From positions 1 to 64,000 of the forward strand of contig NZ_JASNRD010000005.1 in NCBI RefSeq assembly GCF_030412015.1: a stretch of DNA of 64,000 bases. Direction: 5' to 3'. The notes beneath the pieces were generated by a model. That model saw only the letters and a program-made list of their open reading frames with translations, was not told where the DNA came from and did no database searches. Position 1 is the stretch's first letter; each line of letters starts with the position of its first letter. This document shows, piece after piece, positions 63,220-64,000 of this stretch. The stretch comes from Massilia sp. YIM B02763 (lineage in GTDB: Bacteria; Pseudomonadota; Gammaproteobacteria; Burkholderiales; Burkholderiaceae_D). The position numbers and the translations under genes are program-made.

Positions 63220-64000
63220 TCAGGGTTGCACGGCCGTGCCGCCCGGCGCCTGGGCGGCCGCCGCGGCAGGCGCCGGCCGTGCCGGATACCAGCGTTCGCG
63301 CAGGCGCATGAACGGGGTCTCCACCAGCCGGTACAGCAGCCAGCCGCCCCCGATGCCCGCTGCCATGATGGCGCCGATCCACCATGGCGCGCCGGTATCG
63401 ATGCCCAGGCGCCCGGCCTGCGGGCGGATCGCCATGAAGATCGGCTTGTGCGCCAGGTAGACGGCGTAGGACCACAGCGCCAGGCTGGCGGCGCCGGGAA
63501 CCCGTACCCGGTTCAGGATGCAGTGCGGGCCGAGGGCGGACAGCACCAGCAGGCCGAAGCCGGCCGCCACCAGCGGAAAGCCGAACGTGGTCGCGACGAA
63601 AGGGCTGAACCCGTCCCTCGCCATGGCGTGGAGCACGAATGCCGTCGTCGCCAGGCCGGCCGCGAAGATGGCGTTCGCATGCGCTTGCAGCCGCGCGAAG
63701 AGGGTGGGATGGAAGTTCTTCAGCATGGCGATGGCGACGCCGGGCAGCAGTCCGCCGAAGCGGCACAGGGTCGAGTAGTAGACCTCGGCCGCGAATGCGT
63801 CGTGGCCGCCGTGCAGCATGGCGGCGGCACGGGCCGCCACGCCCAGCGCTGCCGCGCCGAGCAGCACGCACCAGGCCAGGCGCGCCGGCCGGCGCACGCG
63901 CGCCAGTGCCAGCACGGCCAGCGGCAGCACGACGTAGAACTGTTCCTCGATGCACAGCGACCAGGAGTGGGTGAAGGTCTGTCCGTAGGCCAGTCCGATG
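63220..64000 (-). CDS. Acyltransferase-3 family membrane protein (partial at window end)
   Basis: The frame is open to the window end, so the N-terminus lies outside; 260 residues are visible. The family motif THSWSLCIEEQFYVVLPL occurs right at the edge (63912-63970), followed by at least six membrane helices (LAWCVLLGAAALGVAARAA; FPLVAAGFGLLVLSAL; AIMAAGIGGGWLLYRLVETP). OafA/YrhL-type proteins O-acylate surface polysaccharides or lipids. The end SLALWSYAVYLAHKPIF matches the family. GTG 63930 should not be taken as the start, since the conserved EEQFY motif lies upstream. Confidence 0.88.
   Translation of the reverse strand, partial: IGLAYGQTFTHSWSLCIEEQFYVVLPLAVLALARVRRPARLAWCVLLGAAALGVAARAAAMLHGGHDAFAAEVYYSTLCRFGGLLPGVAIAMLKNFHPTLFARLQAHANAIFAAGLATTAFVLHAMARDGFSPFVATTFGFPLVAAGFGLLVLSALGPHCILNRVRVPGAASLALWSYAVYLAHKPIFMAIRPQAGRLGIDTGAPWWIGAIMAAGIGGGWLLYRLVETPFMRLRERWYPARPAPAAAAAQAPGGTAVQP

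Noticed and set aside
63188..63955. Alternative minus-strand frame at the window end
   Set aside because: The overlapping frame 63220-64000 contains the acyltransferase motif WSLCIEEQFY and membrane helices, so this one is a shadow.
1..64000. CRISPR array, tRNA, rRNA, insertion sequence or prophage
   Set aside because: No regularly spaced repeats, cloverleaf sequences with CCA-like ends, transposase or phage genes were seen. The palindromes are irregularly dispersed.

Overview
The window is a high-GC bacterial chromosome segment whose gene content and order fit Betaproteobacteria, order Burkholderiales, most likely Oxalobacteraceae of the Massilia/Telluria type. This placement is inferred from the polA-DUF2782-thrB neighbourhood, the Rieske-xseB-ispA-dxs neighbourhood, a complete aa3-type cytochrome oxidase cluster with CtaG/Cox11, SURF1, CtaA, CtaB and SCO, a PEP-CTERM protein, and dense short palindromic repeats. 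I see no rRNA, tRNA, CRISPR array, phage, plasmid or insertion sequence. Genes are tightly packed and mostly housekeeping, so this is core chromosome rather than an accessory island.

Layout. 0-8 kb: GlxA-type AraC regulator divergent from glutathione-dependent formaldehyde dehydrogenase, a Met/Gly-heptad periplasmic protein, a small outer-membrane barrel, an M13 metallopeptidase, a hemerythrin protein and an SRPBCC protein. 8-18 kb: uvrD, the DUF2782-thrB-membrane protein operon, polA, a PEP-CTERM protein, a ZIP transporter that seems to start at ATC, and an unannotated 47-residue membrane protein. 18-28 kb: a Rieske oxygenase/DMT exporter/sulfurtransferase operon, xseB-ispA-dxs, a PAS hybrid histidine kinase, and PduO plus rhomboid protease. 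28-35 kb: glycolate oxidase glcDEF, a pentapeptide-repeat protein and a GH97 glycosidase. 35-47 kb: glutathione peroxidase, pilT/pilU and a second pilU-like gene, yggS-proC, a YqjD/YqjE/YqjK-like trio, ubiA, oxyR, rfaE2, a lipoprotein, trmL, comF and a bioC-like gene. 47-57 kb: the cytochrome c oxidase structural and assembly cluster. 57-64 kb: an AI-2E family exporter, an SDR/NTF2 pair, a beta-propeller sensor kinase with its LuxR-type regulator, and an acyltransferase cut by the window end.

How the genes work together. The 47.9-56.9 kb block encodes the three catalytic subunits of cytochrome oxidase and the factors for CuA/CuB copper delivery (two SCO-like proteins, Cox11) and haem A synthesis (CtaB then CtaA, with SURF1), behind one strong promoter and a leader of about 230 bases. 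PilT and PilU power type IV pilus retraction. IspA and Dxs supply isoprenoids used, among others, by UbiA and CtaB.

The most unusual aspect is the repeats. At least 13 full or partial copies of one inverted-repeat family (arms reading CGTCGTCCCTGCG...) and two of another (arms reading GCGTGGAC...) lie in 64 kb. Complete copies sit mainly between convergent genes: of ten convergent junctions, seven carry a complete copy and one a fragment. One complete copy, exactly 84 bp, lies in frame inside comF and is translated. I did not find a clear new multi-gene system; the strongest leads are this repeat behaviour, the small membrane protein at 17.8 kb, the ATC start, and a DNA-mimic-like pentapeptide protein.
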